Source: Fragilaria crotonensis (Eukaryota > Bacillariophyta > Fragilariophyceae > Fragilariales > Fragilariaceae). From it: a stretch of 26,176 bases of DNA. Location of the stretch: NCBI GenBank assembly GCA_022925895.1, contig JAKSYS010000776.1, positions 1 to 26,176 of the forward strand, written 5' to 3'. The notes under the pieces were generated by a model. It did not search any database, was not told the DNA's origin, and saw only the letters and a list, made by a program, of their open reading frames with translations. Each line of letters starts with the position of its first letter. Position 1 is the first letter of the stretch. Shown piece after piece: positions 17,665 through 26,176 of this stretch. The translations under genes and the position numbers were made by a program.

Positions 17665-19150
17665 TTTGGATTCCAGAACCAATCCACATGCCTCACTTCT
17701 TTTCTATGCTGATGCAACTCTTCAAGATGATATCAATGGGCCAATCACCATGTGCAACCTTCCAACATGTGTTGATTCAAGTATCACAGCTGCAAGCTTC
17801 TGCCTACGTTATATTCAGTCAAATCCAGTCACCAAACAATGCATTCGCGACTTGACGACCGAACATCTTCGCCACCTGATGTGCAACCTTTATCCCATTC
17901 TCATTGCTGGATCTGACAAAGACCCCAATCAAGAGGAATTCATTCAATGCATCCAACACACTTTCAACAGAACAACCAATTTGGTCATGGACAATCTTTC
18001 TTCTGAGCACAGATCTCAACTCACCAATGGCACCCCATCATTATTTGTATCCCTTTTGAGTGACTATGAACCTGGATCCTTTGGACATGAATGCTCCCTA
18101 TCCATCCTTTATGCCTTCAAAATGATGTACCTCATCCACCTTTATATTCAGGGACAAACATCTTCATGCCCTCATCAACCGCCTGAACTTGCTGATATCA
18201 TTCGCAATATCCCAACTTTTGCGACCGCTCTACGACTTTTCCCGAACCGAAGTAACTTCAGAGATGTCCCGCGATTCATTATCAAATTCTTCCAAGATCA
18301 GCAATTGACTCCCAGTCCCTATGATACCACTTTGGACAGCACCAGGACTTCCCATATTCAAACCCCTGCACATTTGGACTCTGCATCCCTCATTGCATTC
18401 ACTCATTCACCGCTTGTCAACGGTTTTGGAGAACCTACAACTGGAATATCTCCATCTGCTTCCCATGTTGCCCGTGTCTTAATCTCAGCAACACTCCGCC
18501 AACATGCAACTTTGACTGCCAAACTCACAACTGGAGATGACTTACATTTGCAACCCTCAAACATCTACATTGGTTCCCTTCCTCCTGTTGACCTACTCAT
18601 GAATCACAATTGCTCAGCCTTCCCAATGGCCACATTACCCACACCTGAACAGTTATCAATCATGCATTCAAAAGCCACTGCTATTGCCGTCAACTTTGTC
18701 ATCTGCCGTCCGCTCACTTCCAATGATCTTCAGAACTTCACCATCCCAATTGGAAACTGTGATTATGCAACCCTTAAGTCCAACTTTGACCCCATCAAGA
18801 CAGATACCATCAACCATTCCATTGATTTCCTGCCAGATCATGAATACACCATGTTCAGAGTTGTTTCCAACATCAATGTCACTGACCCTCAATGTGTCCT
18901 ACCTCAAACACCCTTGCCAACCAAAGTCCTTATCTACCAAGGCAACACCCAAGAGCATCAGTCAACTCCTTCTTACACTCCAGGATCCCCAACTGAGCTT
19001 CCTATTCCATTGCCAAGTGCTCACACTTTCCTATTATCTACAACAAGGAGAACAAACCAATCATCTTTCATCAACACAATGGGACCATCAAACCCTACAC
19101 AACCACAACAGTTCAACAGCTTTTCAATGATCAAGCCTGCATTCCAATGA
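17648..19150 (+). CDS. ORF1 C-terminal part: unknown protein of about 500 aa upstream of gag
   Basis: A single uninterrupted frame of 500 codons ending at TGA 19148-19150. It has no convincing ATG at its beginning, because it continues the preceding frame through a one-base switch at about 17641-17648. The protein is Cys/His-containing and moderately hydrophobic (SFGHECSLSILYAFKMMYLI; FRDVPRFIIKFF), then Pro/Thr-rich. It has a globular, alpha-helical look rather than low complexity. No CCHC, protease or transmembrane signature was found and I recognise no family. Codon and base usage resemble the gag-pol ORF, which suggests long residence in the element. Its stop overlaps the ATG of the next ORF (ATGA at 19147-19150). 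It could be an extra structural protein, a divergent capsid-related domain or a captured host gene. Confidence 0.65.
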   Translation: MQHHSDLDSRTNPHASLLFYADATLQDDINGPITMCNLPTCVDSSITAASFCLRYIQSNPVTKQCIRDLTTEHLRHLMCNLYPILIAGSDKDPNQEEFIQCIQHTFNRTTNLVMDNLSSEHRSQLTNGTPSLFVSLLSDYEPGSFGHECSLSILYAFKMMYLIHLYIQGQTSSCPHQPPELADIIRNIPTFATALRLFPNRSNFRDVPRFIIKFFQDQQLTPSPYDTTLDSTRTSHIQTPAHLDSASLIAFTHSPLVNGFGEPTTGISPSASHVARVLISATLRQHATLTAKLTTGDDLHLQPSNIYIGSLPPVDLLMNHNCSAFPMATLPTPEQLSIMHSKATAIAVNFVICRPLTSNDLQNFTIPIGNCDYATLKSNFDPIKTDTINHSIDFLPDHEYTMFRVVSNINVTDPQCVLPQTPLPTKVLIYQGNTQEHQSTPSYTPGSPTELPIPLPSAHTFLLSTTRRTNQSSFINTMGPSNPTQPQQFNSFSMIKPAFQ

Positions 19151-22100
19151 ACACCTGTTATGCTGCCAATCCCTGGACTTGCCCCAACAATCCTAGCCAA
19201 CTTTGGCGCCAACCAAACCCTGTTTATCATGTCATTGATGATCCCAAAACCATTCCCTTGTCTCTTGCAACTCGCCTCATCCAAGTGATTACTACAAAAC
19301 GTGGATCCACCGATGTTTATGGATCCTGGGCTCTCCCACACCTTGAGAATGCCCTCAGCAACCCATTGTCTCAGATCACTCACAACCCATTTTCATATTA
19401 TTGGCAACAACACAATCATCCTGAATATCCTTTCATCAAAGACTCTGAACCCAATATCTTGAGCAACCCCCCTGGTGAGTCTGGTGTGAACACTAGTCTC
19501 TTTAACAACCAGGTTACTACTTGCAACTTACCTGATCCTTCTTGCCTGTACAGACACATTGGTGTAAATGCTACAAGAATGGACAGCAGTAATTGTAATG
19601 TAGTAAGATTTCAATTGGACAAACAAGAATCATCTTTTTGTGAACACACAGCCCTTATGGTTGTCCGCACCCGTAGATCGTCTCTTCAAGAAGAAAATCC
19701 CCCTGAAATTGAACCAGAAACTGCAGATCCAGATACTTCTGACAATTCTTCCGAAACTGACATTTCCCGACACGAAACGCCAAATATTGATGCAAATCAG
19801 CCATCTTCTGACGTCCAAGCTCAAGAAATTGACACACCTGCCGAAAATCCTTTGAAACGCCTTTCACGAACTGTAACACAAATTCTGTCACCAAAATCTG
19901 TGCAACCAGACACCCAAATTGAAACATCCTCTTCACCAAAGACAGACAACCCCTCCAAACCTGCAGCAAAGGACAAACCTGTAAAACATCCAACTTTTGC
20001 CTATCCTCCAATTCATGAAACATTCTTTACTGATGATGAAGACAATGAAGACCAACAGGATGACCCTCCTCAGATCCCTTTGCAATCCCCAGATGCACTA
20101 ACTTCTTCAACCAGAACTGACTTCACTTATCCACCCATTGAAGATTTAACTAAAACCCTTTTGAAATATGCCAAAAATGCCAATCTCCGCAAACTTTCTT
20201 ATCCAACCGATCTTGTCGCCCGACGCCGACAATTCAATGCCTTCATGGATAACCTCCGCATCGTTTGTAACATCTCTCCCTGGACACGCCAAGTCTTTGA
20301 TCTTTGGCCCAAACAGATTTCCTACTCCCATCCCTTCATTGGCACTGCAATTTACAACCTAATCTTTACACATGTTTGTGACCCTTGCCAGAAACACATT
20401 ATTGATGGCCCACCAGATGCCAGAACTGCAATCTTTACTCTCCGCCGACATTGTGCCCCGCTTACCCCAGATCATGTTGAACGCACAAGAGAAGCCTTTT
20501 ACTCAATCAAACAAGGCCACAATGAAGTTGCAACCTCCTATTTGAATCGCATCCGAGTTTTGACGCGCGATTGCTACCACGCCGGCATTCCCAATACTGA
20601 CGCAGATCTTATTAAAAGAGCCATTCGCGGTGGAAGCAATCACCATTTTTATGCTGCCTCTTACCAACGTTTTGATGCCGACCTCCGCAGAGCCGAACTT
20701 AACGATGAAGAATTGCCCGCTTTCTCCGAACTTGAGAGCCATCTTTTGAATATTGACGAATCCCGCGGCCTAACTTTGCCATCGCAGAATCAACGCAATT
20801 ATAACCAACATGCCAATGCTGCCCGTCAACAATTCCATCGTCCTACCCATCGTCCGACTTTCCAGAAACAATTCACCCCGCGACAACATCAAGCTCTCAG
20901 CTCAATTTTGCGACCTTATACCCAACAAAACAGCAGCAGCAATCGGCCACCAATCAGACCCCAGAGCAACCAAAATCAGCATTCAAACCGTCCGAACAAT
21001 CACCAAAACAATCGTCGCAACGCTCCGCCACCTAGACCGAATCATGGCAACCGACCGCCCTTGCGACCAACTTCATCAAATTCCAATAACCAGCGTCGAC
21101 CGCAGAGCAATTCCACCCCATTTCGGCCAAATCCTTCACCCAATAATGCCACCAACATAGTTTGCAACAATTGTGGAAGAACTGGTCACTATGCAAGACA
21201 ATGCCCAACTGCAACTAACAGACCTCAGAACACCAATAACAGAAATGGAGGAAACCCAAGATCACCAACCAATAATGAGAACACTGCTCCCAGAAATCAA
21301 AGAGCTTATTTTGTCACTGATTCATCTTCACCTCATGCTGAAACAACTCATTACCATCAAGCCTTCCTTGCTTCATCAAACACCAACCCTGTCTTTAACA
21401 ATGGACCACCAACAATCTGGCCTGATACCAACTTGCCCCAAATGGAAATCAACCCATCACTGACTGACAATGATTTTGTACCCTCCATGTCACACTCACC
21501 TCCCAGCACTGATGCAATTGAATACTTTCCAGATGATCCCATGTCTGCATATCAGCGCTTTGGACCACCAGATCTTGATAATTGGCTCCCTGACAGTGGT
21601 GCCACAAGTCACTACACTCCTGTTTTCAGTGATCTCCATGATGTTGAACCCTGCCATGTACCTGTTTCCCTTGCTGATGGAACCACCAAGATATCCACTT
21701 TCAAAGGCACAACTGACTGTTTCTTTACAACCACAGAAGGACAGAAAGCTATCCTTGGTCTTGCTGATGTTTACTACATTGAAGGTCTTAGTCACCGTCT
21801 GCTTTCCCTGACTGCCATCTCTGCCACCCAAAACTTCACAGTCATCATCCAGAACAGAGCAACCACAATCCGTTTTCCCAACAACTCAACATACACATGG
21901 CCAACCATCCTTCAAGAGCTACCCTCTGAACAAGCTTTCTCCATGACTTCCCAACCCAACACAACTTCTGATGACACTTCAAACTCACCTGCCATCACTT
22001 TTGAGCAACACTTGGACACTTCAACCAATCCAAACCCAGACCAACCCACTGCAACCTTGCCACTTGAGATCACATCCCGTCGCCTTGCACATCGTAATTT

Positions 22101-23190
22101 CCGCAATCTTATGACTGGATCCCTTCACCATGTTTGGAATGATCACATTTTGTCACCAGCCACTGACACTCAAACTTGGCCAATCAGAATTTCAATCAGC
22201 CAAAAACGCGCCAGAAGCAAAGTCCCACTCCGCCAAGGTTCAGAACCATTCCATCAACTTCACCTTGACCTTCTAAGAAACCCATTCCGCTTTGGCCTGA
22301 CAACTAGCACTAACTACTCTGCTTACCTTTTCATTGTGACAACCCCTGGCAAACTAACTGGTTGGATTGGACTACCCACTGAAAGCACCTTATCCATTCT
22401 CACTGCACTGCAATCTTGGCTCACACAATCAGAACTTCTTGGCCGCACCCAATCTGTCCGCTTTATCCGCACTGATGCTGGAACAGCATTCACTTCAGCA
22501 AAATTTATCTCAACTTGCACCAATCTTGGAATCAAAGTTGAAGCTGCAGCCCCTGAACATCAAGAAATGAATGGAATTTGTGAAGCCAAATGGAGAGAAG
22601 TCCACAACATTGCAAACACCCTGCTCAACACTGCCAGACTTGGAGGTGCCTTCTTTCACCATGCTCATGCCTATGCAGTCCAAATTGTCAATGCTTGCCC
22701 TGCAAAGAATGTTACTGATCAAGATGGAAATCCTACAACTCCCTTCCACTATAGTTATGGCCGAAAACCCAGCCTCATCAACTTCCGCGTATTTGGATGC
22801 CCAGTCTATTTCAAACGTTACGAACCGACCTTTCGGAACAAGTTAATCACTTATAAACAACAGCTCCAACGCGCATCCCGTGGAACTTTTATTGGATTCC
22901 CTGAAAACTCTGCTGGCTGGCTTGTCTATTCCCCAGACCATCCTCAACGAATTATCACAACCCGTGACGCTTATTTTGATGAAGATTTCAGCTCTGCCCT
23001 TGCTTTTGACTCCAAACCCTTTGCTGGAGCCATTCCAATCCGCTCTCACATGGACCCTAATGGACTTGAAAATGTTGAGAATTCAGAACCCACCATCATT
23101 CACCAAACTGGATCTGTTGCCAACCTTGGAATCAATCCCTCTTCCTTCATTGAAGAACCCACTAACAATGATAAGCATCCCCTCCATTGA
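19147..23190 (+). CDS. Gag, zinc knuckle, protease and integrase of the copia polyprotein
   Basis: 1347 uninterrupted codons. A gag start may instead be the ATG at 19657 (MVVRTRRSSL), since residues 1-170 resemble the upstream ORF. Seen in order: an acidic Pro/Ser/Thr linker; a UBN2-type gag helical domain (about residues 345-530, RRRQFNAFMDNL and NEVATSYLNRIRVL); an Asn/Pro/Arg/Gln-rich basic nucleic-acid-binding linker; and a CCHC knuckle CNNCGRTGHYARQC (about residue 673). The aspartic protease follows with catalytic DSGAT (D816), then the integrase catalytic core with D1041, D1110 and E1146, an exact D-D(35)-E spacing, and VFGCPVYFKRY after it. The N-terminal integrase zinc module is degenerate: LAHRN keeps one His, and the usual Cys pair is absent around TWPIRIS. 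The frame ends at TGA 23188-23190 just after a CCCC run, while RT continues in the next frame. Function: capsid, maturation and cDNA integration. Confidence 0.93.
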   Translation: MNTCYAANPWTCPNNPSQLWRQPNPVYHVIDDPKTIPLSLATRLIQVITTKRGSTDVYGSWALPHLENALSNPLSQITHNPFSYYWQQHNHPEYPFIKDSEPNILSNPPGESGVNTSLFNNQVTTCNLPDPSCLYRHIGVNATRMDSSNCNVVRFQLDKQESSFCEHTALMVVRTRRSSLQEENPPEIEPETADPDTSDNSSETDISRHETPNIDANQPSSDVQAQEIDTPAENPLKRLSRTVTQILSPKSVQPDTQIETSSSPKTDNPSKPAAKDKPVKHPTFAYPPIHETFFTDDEDNEDQQDDPPQIPLQSPDALTSSTRTDFTYPPIEDLTKTLLKYAKNANLRKLSYPTDLVARRRQFNAFMDNLRIVCNISPWTRQVFDLWPKQISYSHPFIGTAIYNLIFTHVCDPCQKHIIDGPPDARTAIFTLRRHCAPLTPDHVERTREAFYSIKQGHNEVATSYLNRIRVLTRDCYHAGIPNTDADLIKRAIRGGSNHHFYAASYQRFDADLRRAELNDEELPAFSELESHLLNIDESRGLTLPSQNQRNYNQHANAARQQFHRPTHRPTFQKQFTPRQHQALSSILRPYTQQNSSSNRPPIRPQSNQNQHSNRPNNHQNNRRNAPPPRPNHGNRPPLRPTSSNSNNQRRPQSNSTPFRPNPSPNNATNIVCNNCGRTGHYARQCPTATNRPQNTNNRNGGNPRSPTNNENTAPRNQRAYFVTDSSSPHAETTHYHQAFLASSNTNPVFNNGPPTIWPDTNLPQMEINPSLTDNDFVPSMSHSPPSTDAIEYFPDDPMSAYQRFGPPDLDNWLPDSGATSHYTPVFSDLHDVEPCHVPVSLADGTTKISTFKGTTDCFFTTTEGQKAILGLADVYYIEGLSHRLLSLTAISATQNFTVIIQNRATTIRFPNNSTYTWPTILQELPSEQAFSMTSQPNTTSDDTSNSPAITFEQHLDTSTNPNPDQPTATLPLEITSRRLAHRNFRNLMTGSLHHVWNDHILSPATDTQTWPIRISISQKRARSKVPLRQGSEPFHQLHLDLLRNPFRFGLTTSTNYSAYLFIVTTPGKLTGWIGLPTESTLSILTALQSWLTQSELLGRTQSVRFIRTDAGTAFTSAKFISTCTNLGIKVEAAAPEHQEMNGICEAKWREVHNIANTLLNTARLGGAFFHHAHAYAVQIVNACPAKNVTDQDGNPTTPFHYSYGRKPSLINFRVFGCPVYFKRYEPTFRNKLITYKQQLQRASRGTFIGFPENSAGWLVYSPDHPQRIITTRDAYFDEDFSSALAFDSKPFAGAIPIRSHMDPNGLENVENSEPTIIHQTGSVANLGINPSSFIEEPTNNDKHPLH

Positions 23191-25219
23191 GACTATTGAC
23201 AATGATGATGACACTGATGATGATGATCTACAACCTGGTCCAACACCACCTGCACCTCAATTGCTCAACCTCACTCATCACCAGAAGAGACACACACCCC
23301 TTCAGAAAGAGATGACACTTTACTTCCAAGAATGTGCTGAATCACCACCATCCATTGACCCTATCCACACTGCCATGCTTACCCTTGATGCCTCTGCTGA
23401 CACATCCACAGAAAATGATGATCCTGTTGATAAATACTTGCCAGAACCCCAATCCTTTCAAGCTGTCCTCAAACTTGATGATGACATCCGCTCTGCCTGG
23501 CTTCATGCAATCAAAATGGAAATCAAGAACCTCATTGATCATGGTACCTTCATCCTTGGCCAGAAACCCCATGTAGATGAATTGATTATCCCAGTTAAAC
23601 TTGTGCTCAAAGCAAAGCAAACAGCATCTGGCAAACTTGACAAACTCAAAGCCCGCCTTGTTGCACGCGGCGACATGGAAAAGAGAAGAATCAAGAAAAC
23701 TAAAGCAAAGTACCAGCAACAACTACTCAAACAAAGAGGAAAACACCAAGAAAGTAAATAAATCTAACACTATCCCAATTGAGATCCTCAACCTTTTGAA
23801 GACACATGGTCACCCTGTGCATCTTCAAGAGGGGTCAAGCTCCTCATATCCAAAACCTGTGCTTTCCGCCGCATCCTTAAAGGTGCTGACTTCATTGGAG
23901 CCTATCTTCAAGCCAAAGTTATTGGACGTCACTTTGTGATCCTGCCACTTTACCTTGCTTACCACTTCCCAGAATATGCCAAATACTTTGGAGTCCCACT
24001 TCTTCTTGACAAAGGAATCTATGGCCTTGTCTACTCAGGCAAATATTGGAACATTGAATTCTCTGAATGGCTTTACTCTCAAGGATTCATTCAATCCCAA
24101 GCAGAACCATCCTATTTTGTTTACTATGACAAACACAACCAATGGCTTCGCCTCCTATTCTTCGTCGATGACATGCTTTATGTTGGAAGCAACGATTCCA
24201 TCGAGAAATCTTTCGAAGATTCCGTCCGCAACCGCTTTGACGTGAAATTCCTTGGTCCTGCACAATGGTTCCTGCAAATGCGCATCCACCGCCACAAAGA
24301 TTCCACTTACACTCTAGACCAACACCGTTATGTCTTAAACGCTCTCCAACGTTATGACCCAGATTCCGAATTCCCTGAACGCGAAACTCCCTTCCCACCC
24401 GATTACGTCTTCACCAAAGATAACCGCCCTGTCACCGATCATGACAAGTCTATAATTGAGAAAGACATTCCCGCCTCCCGTTTCGCTCAGCCGTATGCAC
24501 CCTACTTTATCTAGCATATAACACACGAGCCGATATCCTTTTGCAGTCTGCAAACTTGCAAAAGCCTGCATCTGCCCCGGTGAACTTGACTTCCGCGCCT
24601 TATCTGGTTATTTGGCTATCTCAGACGCCGACCCAGCTATGCCTTGAAATTCTATCCTGATGGCACTTCTAACCCAATCTATAGTATCTGTGCCCAACAC
24701 AGCATTCCATACTCTGACCTGACTGTCTTCTCTGATGCCAGCTGGCAAGATTGCCCTGACACTGGCAGATCAACTGTTGGATACATGATCTTTCACAATG
24801 GTGCCCTCATTGAAGCCAACTCAACAATGCCTACCCCAATTGCAATGTCAACCTCTGAAGCTGAATACATGGCAGCCTGCTCTGCAACTATGGCTACTGC
24901 CCACATCAGAATGCTTTTATATGACATGACATACCTTGGCACTAAACAATGGCGCGAATCATCCCAACGTTTACCTACAATCCCATCTGTCCTTATGATT
25001 GACAATGAAGCAACTGTTCAAATTGCCAAGAATGGCAAACTAACTCGCAAAACTCGCCACATTGAAAGACGCTTTCACTTTGTCCGCCAAGGCCAACAAG
25101 ATGGTACTCATCAACTCTATTGGATCCCTTGTGACTCTCAACTTGCTGACATCCTAACCAAAACTCAGACATCCTCCAAGATTGATCCTCACCTTGACAA
25201 AATCTTTGCAAACTCCTGA
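23183..25219 (+). pseudogene. Reverse transcriptase and RNase H of the copia polyprotein, split by frame changes
   Basis: The RT/RNase H region continues gag-pol but in several frames. Blocks are 23183-23761 (WLHAIKMEIKNLIDHGTF, KARLVARGD), about 23794-24514 (DTWSPCASSRGVKLL, KGADFIGAYLQ, KGIYGLVYSGK, catalytic FVDDM in place of the usual YVDDM, TYTLDQHRYV), then 24481-24600 (LLYLAYNTRADIL) and 24600-25219. The last block has RNase H residues SDASWQD, STSEAEYMA, MIDNEATVQ and LADILTK. Switches at C23179-23182, about 23740, C23792-23793, T24481-24483, T24539-24542 and C24598-24599 are mostly in short homopolymers. As written, no intact RT can be made. All catalytic segments are nevertheless conserved, arguing for recent inactivation or base-calling errors. 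The stop TGA at 25217-25219 lies 50 bp before the 3' LTR. Confidence 0.9.
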
Positions 25220-25262
25220 TCACCTACTTTCTCCATCACCAATTTCTACGGAGATCTGATTC

Positions 25263-25269
25263 AAGAGGG
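25263..25269 (+). other. Polypurine tract
   Basis: AAGAGGG directly abuts the first T of the 3' LTR, the expected position of the plus-strand DNA primer. Confidence 0.75.
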
Positions 25270-26173
25270 TGACAGACTTTTAGTACCGCTCCTACGTATT
25301 TTTACTATCTACATTATTCAGTGCGACACTTCACATTAGGCTAGTAAACAGTATACGTCGTATCGTTACTGTCGTACGGGAATCATATCCCACTCCAAAA
25401 TTGTAACGATCGTTTTCATGTCGTTCGTTGCATAAACGACCATTTTCTCGCCCAACGCTCGGCCTCGTACGACCTCTTCAGACGTACACCTTTTCAGACG
25501 TGCACTCTTCAGACGTGCACCGTTTCATTTGTGTTCCTGAGTGTTCCTCAGAAACACTCATCAAACGAAGTTGATCATCACTTGATGATCAACGATTTTC
25601 TCACAAATTTGTCACCACTGTAAATATATTTAGTCCGGCCCCCAATTTTCACAATGTACAATTTTCGTAGCAGCGTAACTGACCATGACGACATTTTACC
25701 CGCCGTCGTCACGGATCAGACCCCCTGTAGCGATAGCCAGTGTACTAGTACCCACTTGGCTACCGACGTCACCGTAGGACTCCACCCACGTCCACATACT
25801 GTAGTGTCACCTACGCGCAACGTAGCACCATCTACTTGCATCGTACCTACAGATACTAGCACAGTTGCTTCGCCTACTAGCACTGTGTCTACGTCTACAT
25901 GTACTGTAGTTACGCCTAGTCATACCGTAGCTCAGTATACCCGTCCAGTAGACTCCCACGCGTATACCGTCGCGTTTGCTACTAGCACTCCCGCTTCCTC
26001 TGCCGCTAGCGTAGCATCCAGTAGTCCTGAAACCGTAGCACCGGCCAACGTTCGTACTGTAGCGACCGATACCGTCACCGTGACGTCACCACCTGCCTGC
26101 GACCCCGGTCTGGCGTGCGCCCGATTTAACCATGGTCTGGCCTCCACTCCGCGCTCGCACGCAGAATCTATCA
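25270..26173 (+). repeat. 3' LTR (904 bp)
   Basis: Same ends and internal signals as the 5' LTR: triple TTCAGACGT repeat from 25477, hairpins at 25538-25560 and 25570-25593, TATA-like palindrome at 25621-25632, and 21-bp array at 25792-26022. It has one fewer C in the run corresponding to 14684-14689, so the frame that is open through the 5' LTR from its ATG is closed here. The LTR ends at CTATCA, followed by AGA of the right flank and the end of the window. Confidence 0.95.
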
Positions 26174-26176
26174 AGA

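Larger units (their letters stand above)
14233..26173 (+). mobile_element. Ty1/copia-type LTR retrotransposon of about 11.9 kb with an unusual 5' coding region
   Basis: The boundaries are defined by two near-identical LTRs (14233-15137 and 25270-26173), TG...CA ends with imperfect 6-bp terminal inverted repeats (TGACAG/CTATCA), a PBS-like TGG at 15138, a polypurine tract at 25263-25269 and a partial target duplication. The domain order gag, CCHC, protease, integrase, reverse transcriptase, RNase H is the copia (Pseudoviridae) order. Integrase precedes RT, which excludes gypsy. Diatom elements of this type are called CoDi; assignment to a subfamily is not possible here. The internal region is 10.1 kb, roughly twice a normal copia, because about 4 kb of additional coding sequence precedes gag. 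Several frame changes in ORF1 and in RT/RNase H mean this copy is non-autonomous as written, unless the breaks are sequencing errors. Confidence 0.95.

Noticed and set aside
17648-19150. Env-like protein
   Set aside because: It lies 5' of gag rather than 3' of RNase H, has no signal peptide or clear membrane span, and resembles no envelope family.
23179-23190. Programmed +1 frameshift between integrase and RT
   Set aside because: The site is a CCCC run rather than a known slippery heptamer, its position after integrase is unusual, and several more switches follow, so mutation or sequence error is simpler.
25932-26174. 80-codon minus-strand ORF in both LTRs (also at 14896-15138)
   Set aside because: It is the shadow of the 21-bp repeat region, begins with a non-typical context and has no recognisable protein features.
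14233-26176. CRISPR array or prokaryotic phage content
   Set aside because: The repeats are degenerate and directly tandem without spacers, and all genes are eukaryotic or LTR-retrotransposon.

Overview
This window looks like nuclear DNA of a photosynthetic stramenopile, most likely a pennate diatom of the Phaeodactylum type (inference). The reasons are small GT-AG introns, dense genes on both strands, and a plastid precursor with a signal peptide followed by Phe at the predicted cleavage site. A diatom-style Ty1/copia element and short intergenic spacers rich in GTAC/TACCGGTA palindromes point the same way.

Host part (1-14232). A broken or frame-shifted unknown gene (1-2946, +) is followed by an XPF/RAD1 DNA-repair endonuclease with one 73-bp intron (3532-6541, +). 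Next come a thylakoid-lumen PsbQ-like protein (6867-7421, -), a small acidic coiled-coil protein with one frame break (7997-8412, +), and a membrane-anchored TcdA/Tcd1-type E1-like enzyme for tRNA ct6A (8596-9990, -). A Rab11-family GTPase follows, with a 262-bp intron and one frame break (10479-11420, +). The last host gene is an unknown protein with a C-terminal cysteine cluster, also frame-broken (12415-13529, -). No operon logic applies; these are independent eukaryotic genes.

Mobile part (14233-26173). An almost complete 11.9-kb LTR retrotransposon fills the rest. The LTRs are 905 and 904 bp and start TG and end CA. A PBS-like TGG directly follows the 5' LTR, and a polypurine tract AAGAGGG directly precedes the 3' LTR. 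The 5' flank ends in AGACT, and the window stops after the first three bases (AGA) of the matching target duplication. Gag, zinc knuckle, protease, integrase, reverse transcriptase and RNase H occur in copia order. About 4 kb of extra coding sequence lies between the 5' LTR and gag. It begins with a protein carrying a perfect PCNA-interaction (PIP) motif and continues into acidic low-complexity stretches and a roughly 500-aa unknown protein, whose stop overlaps the next ATG (ATGA).

The best candidates for something undescribed are the oversized copia element with its 5' PIP-box ORF, the 21-bp phased repeats inside its LTR, and an LTR hairpin whose two copies differ yet stay fully paired. Many coding breaks in the window can be reconciled by a one-base change in a short homopolymer. 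That raises the possibility of uncorrected sequencing errors rather than real decay.
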